This document shows, in pieces, positions 4,097-5,885 of a DNA stretch of 5,885 nt (positions within the stretch are counted from its first letter, which is position 1; each line of letters starts with the position of its first letter). This stretch comes from Bordetella parapertussis (lineage in GTDB: Bacteria; Pseudomonadota; Gammaproteobacteria; Burkholderiales; Burkholderiaceae_A), in the NCBI GenBank assembly GCA_945901825.1, contig CAMDMC010000053.1, forward strand, positions 1 through 5,885. Reading direction: 5' to 3'. The position numbers and the translations under genes were made by a program. Below the pieces are notes generated by a model. The model saw only the letters and a program-made list of their open reading frames with translations. It was not told the DNA's origin and ran no database searches.

Positions 4097-4369
4097 TTAA
4101 GAATGAAGTGAGTCAATAAGGGCCTTGGCCTCTTCTGCGGTCTTTATTGAATGCCAGGTACCCTGAGGATAGACCACGCAGTTTGGCCCCTGGCTGCAAA
4201 GCCCAAAGCAGCCCGACTTATTTACCATGAGGCCTGCCTCATGGTCAGCTTGAAGATCGCGCACCGCCTGTTTCAGGCTTTTTAGTAAGGCTAAGGAGCC
4301 GCGGGCAGCGCAGCTTTCCCCATCGTCTCTGTGATTGGTGCAGATGAAAACGTGATGTTTAAAGCGCAC
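4097..4369 (-). CDS. Thioredoxin-like [2Fe-2S] ferredoxin
   Basis: This small soluble protein of 90 residues has the thioredoxin-like [2Fe-2S] ferredoxin pattern: HHVFICTNHRDDGESCAARG (5-24) with Cys10 and Cys20, then NKSGCFGLCSQGPNC (50-64) with Cys54, Cys58 and an extra Cys64, then VVYPQGTWH. Cys10, 20, 54 and 58 are the likely cluster ligands, in the spacing of the family known from Aquifex ferredoxin and the NuoE-like fold. It should pass electrons in the cytoplasm; its partner is unknown. The start is GTG at 4369, preceded by GAAGG (4379-4383) at nine bases. It lies 123 bases downstream of moeA on the same strand. It may be transcribed with moeA or from its own promoter; no clear terminator separates them. 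It converges on mazF across 227 bases. Confidence 0.87.
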   Translation of the reverse strand: MRFKHHVFICTNHRDDGESCAARGSLALLKSLKQAVRDLQADHEAGLMVNKSGCFGLCSQGPNCVVYPQGTWHSIKTAEEAKALIDSLHS

Positions 4370-4492
4370 GGATATCGACCTTCAAGGGTTGTAGAACTCA
4401 CGACTAAACTAGCACAGCTTTGAAAGTCATGTGCCAACCAATCACCTTCTTAAACTTTATGCGTAAGCAGTATCATTAGCCGGCTGTGCCTG

Positions 4493-5761
4493 CTAGGCCA
4501 AGCGCAGGTTGATGACATCCACCCAGTCTCCAGCCTCAAGAGCCCCGAGCTCATGGGGCAGCACCACAAGGCCGTCGGCCTGAGCAAGTGACAACAGGTT
4601 AGCGGCTCCTTGCGAGGGCATTACCTCGGCATTCCACCCTCCGTCGTCTGCGGGCCTTAGCCAGCACCTTAGATACTCGGTTCTTCCAACATTCTTTGCG
4701 GTTGCCTTAAGCAGGCGCGCACGAATGCTTGGAGCGGTGACCAAGGGGTCCTGGCCTGCACGCCTGGCAAGGGCATAACGAACAATGGCTAAGAAGGTTA
4801 CGTAGGAGGCCACAGGGTTGCCGGGCAGACCGAAGAAGGGGGTCTGGCTTTGGTCTTCTTTCTTAATGAAGCCGAAAGCTAAAGGTCGACCAGGTTTAAT
4901 GGCAAGCCGCCAGAACTTTATCTCGCCAAGCTCATCAAGTACTTTGCGGGTATGGTCGGCCTCCCCAACGCTTACGCCTCCCGAGGAGATGACGAGGTCT
5001 GACACGCTGGCAGCCTGTGAAAGGGCGCTTCTAAGTGAGGCGGGATCGTCGGGCGTTATACCAAGGTCAATGGCCTGGGCGCCCGCGCGATGAACAAGGT
5101 CTAGCAACATCAGTCGGTTGGAGTCGTGGATAAGACCCGTATTCAGTGGCTGGTGCACGTTACGCAGCTCGTCACCAATGGACACAACACTTACCTTTAA
5201 CTGGCGATGGACAAGAACCCGGGCGCAGCCGGTCTGGGCTAAAAGCGCAACCTCCCGAGAACTCAATTGTTGACCGCGTGCAACAAGGATGTCCCCCTTA
5301 CAGACATCTTCGCCAACATCACGCACATGGAGCCCCTTGCGAGTGTCCTCACGCCGGATGACCACAAGCTTGTCCGAGCTCGTTGATGCGACGAGCTCCT
5401 GTGGAACGACGCAGTTGTAGCATTCGGGAATCACAGCGCCGGTAAAAATACGCACGGCACCAACGGGGTCCGCGACACCCTCAAGCTGCCGGCCAGCAAG
5501 AGACTTTCCGGTAACAGCAAGATGCAAGGCACTGGAATCTGCCTGTTTGGCATCTGCTAGTGTTGCGCTTAGCGCATAGCCATCCATGGCCGAGACGGGC
5601 GCTGCTGGAAGGTTCTCCGGTGCCACGACATCCTGAGCAAGCACTCGACCTGATGCGTCAAGAATGGGCAGCCATTCCGACTGCGTAATGGGCGTAATGG
5701 ACGCAAGAATACTTTGAAGGACATGGTCAACGCGTTCGGCGCTTGATCTCTGATCTGACAT
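4493..5761 (-). CDS. moeA: Molybdopterin molybdenumtransferase MoeA
   Basis: This is an intact 422-residue MoeA, the enzyme that inserts molybdate into adenylylated molybdopterin to complete molybdenum cofactor in the cytoplasm. The order of domains is normal. The N-terminal region has PVSAMDGYAL (55-64) with Asp60. The central MPT-binding domain has SIGDEL (194-199), IHDSNR (211-216), the ISSGGVSVGEADH block (258-270) and KPGRPLAFG (289-297). GLPGNPVAS (311-319) then leads to the C-terminal MoeA domain, about 345-420. Length is typical. The ATG at 5761 lies 15 bases after the stop of the upstream regulator on the same strand, so the two are likely co-transcribed. The ribosome binding site is poor (TTAGG at about 10 bases). 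The gene shows no damage, unlike the left half of the window. Confidence 0.97.
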   Translation of the reverse strand: MSDQRSSAERVDHVLQSILASITPITQSEWLPILDASGRVLAQDVVAPENLPAAPVSAMDGYALSATLADAKQADSSALHLAVTGKSLAGRQLEGVADPVGAVRIFTGAVIPECYNCVVPQELVASTSSDKLVVIRREDTRKGLHVRDVGEDVCKGDILVARGQQLSSREVALLAQTGCARVLVHRQLKVSVVSIGDELRNVHQPLNTGLIHDSNRLMLLDLVHRAGAQAIDLGITPDDPASLRSALSQAASVSDLVISSGGVSVGEADHTRKVLDELGEIKFWRLAIKPGRPLAFGFIKKEDQSQTPFFGLPGNPVASYVTFLAIVRYALARRAGQDPLVTAPSIRARLLKATAKNVGRTEYLRCWLRPADDGGWNAEVMPSQGAANLLSLAQADGLVVLPHELGALEAGDWVDVINLRLA

Positions 5762-5776
5762 GTAAAAGGGCCTAAC

Positions 5777-5885
5777 TTAGGAGGTTGAGTTATCTGACGA
5801 AGGGCTTTGATGCCGTATGCCGTATCGTTTGCACTTTTCCCACAATGTCTTTCGAGATATTCCTAAGGCCTTCGCTGCATCCCCT
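5777..5885 (-). CDS. C-terminal end of a Fis-type (NtrC-like) transcriptional regulator, partial
   Basis: The minus strand from the window edge encodes GDAAKALGISRKTLWEKCKR, then YGIRHQSPSSDNSTS and TAA (5779-5777). AAKALGISRKTLWEKCKRYGI is the Fis-type helix-turn-helix (HTH_8) that closes NtrC-like sigma-54 activators and some two-component response regulators. Only 35 residues are visible, so the presence of an AAA+ or receiver domain cannot be judged. moeA begins 15 bases downstream on the same strand, suggesting one operon. The reading frame is open to the window end. Confidence 0.85.
   Translation of the reverse strand, partial: GDAAKALGISRKTLWEKCKRYGIRHQSPSSDNSTS

Noticed and set aside
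1540..4097. Integron cassette array (several small toxin-antitoxin units in one orientation)
   Set aside because: No attC core sites of the RYYYAAC/GTTRRRY type were found between the units, and the spacing is irregular.
4818..5361. Two plus-strand ORFs of 91 and 71 codons inside moeA
   Set aside because: Antisense shadows of a fully conserved MoeA coding sequence.
1..5885. CRISPR array or tandem repeat system
   Set aside because: No regularly spaced repeats of 20 or more bases are present on either strand.

Overview
This window looks like chromosomal DNA of a betaproteobacterium, probably Burkholderiales. That is inferred from the styles of MoeA, the thioredoxin-like ferredoxin, HigA/HigB, the MazF-type toxin and the DUF3024 protein; no marker gene fixes the species. 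Two kinds of DNA are present. The right end (about 4097-5885, all minus strand) is ordinary housekeeping sequence: the Fis-type C-terminus of a large regulator, then moeA 15 bases downstream, then a small [2Fe-2S] ferredoxin. The left and middle part (1-3870) is a junk-rich accessory region, with toxin-antitoxin modules, broken genes and mobile-element scars.

Layout. 1-196 (minus): start of a MerR-like regulator, frameshifted in an A6 tract. 491-1009: intact YqhA/UPF0114 membrane protein. 1010-1671: no intact gene. It holds a 54-bp element made of two IS21-like ends placed back to back, gene fragments on both sides of it, a strong hairpin, a second frameshifted remnant, and an 89-nt nested inverted repeat. 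1672-2252: higBA; the toxin ORF is complete but has ATT where ATG is expected. 2468-2514: 3' half of a tRNA, best read as tRNA-Val(CAC), without its 5' half, as left by an integrative element. 2606-2842: HicB-like antitoxin cut by one in-frame amber codon, without a HicA partner, overlapping an intact DUF3024 gene (2826-3173). 3283-3869: mazE/mazF-like pair in which the toxin starts at TTG inside the antitoxin stop.

How it fits together. MoeA inserts molybdenum into molybdopterin, and the ferredoxin may serve redox enzymes, so the right end is plausibly part of a molybdoenzyme-related locus. The middle looks like a toxin-antitoxin graveyard beside a tRNA integration site: three antitoxin-type genes occur within 1.6 kb, and each locus has a lesion or a weak toxin start. 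The tRNA fragment implies that an integrated element lies, or once lay, to its left. I see no convincing new multi-gene defence system. The most unusual items are the ATT-started higB, the minimal IS21-like end pair and the 89-nt structured repeat touching the higBA promoter.
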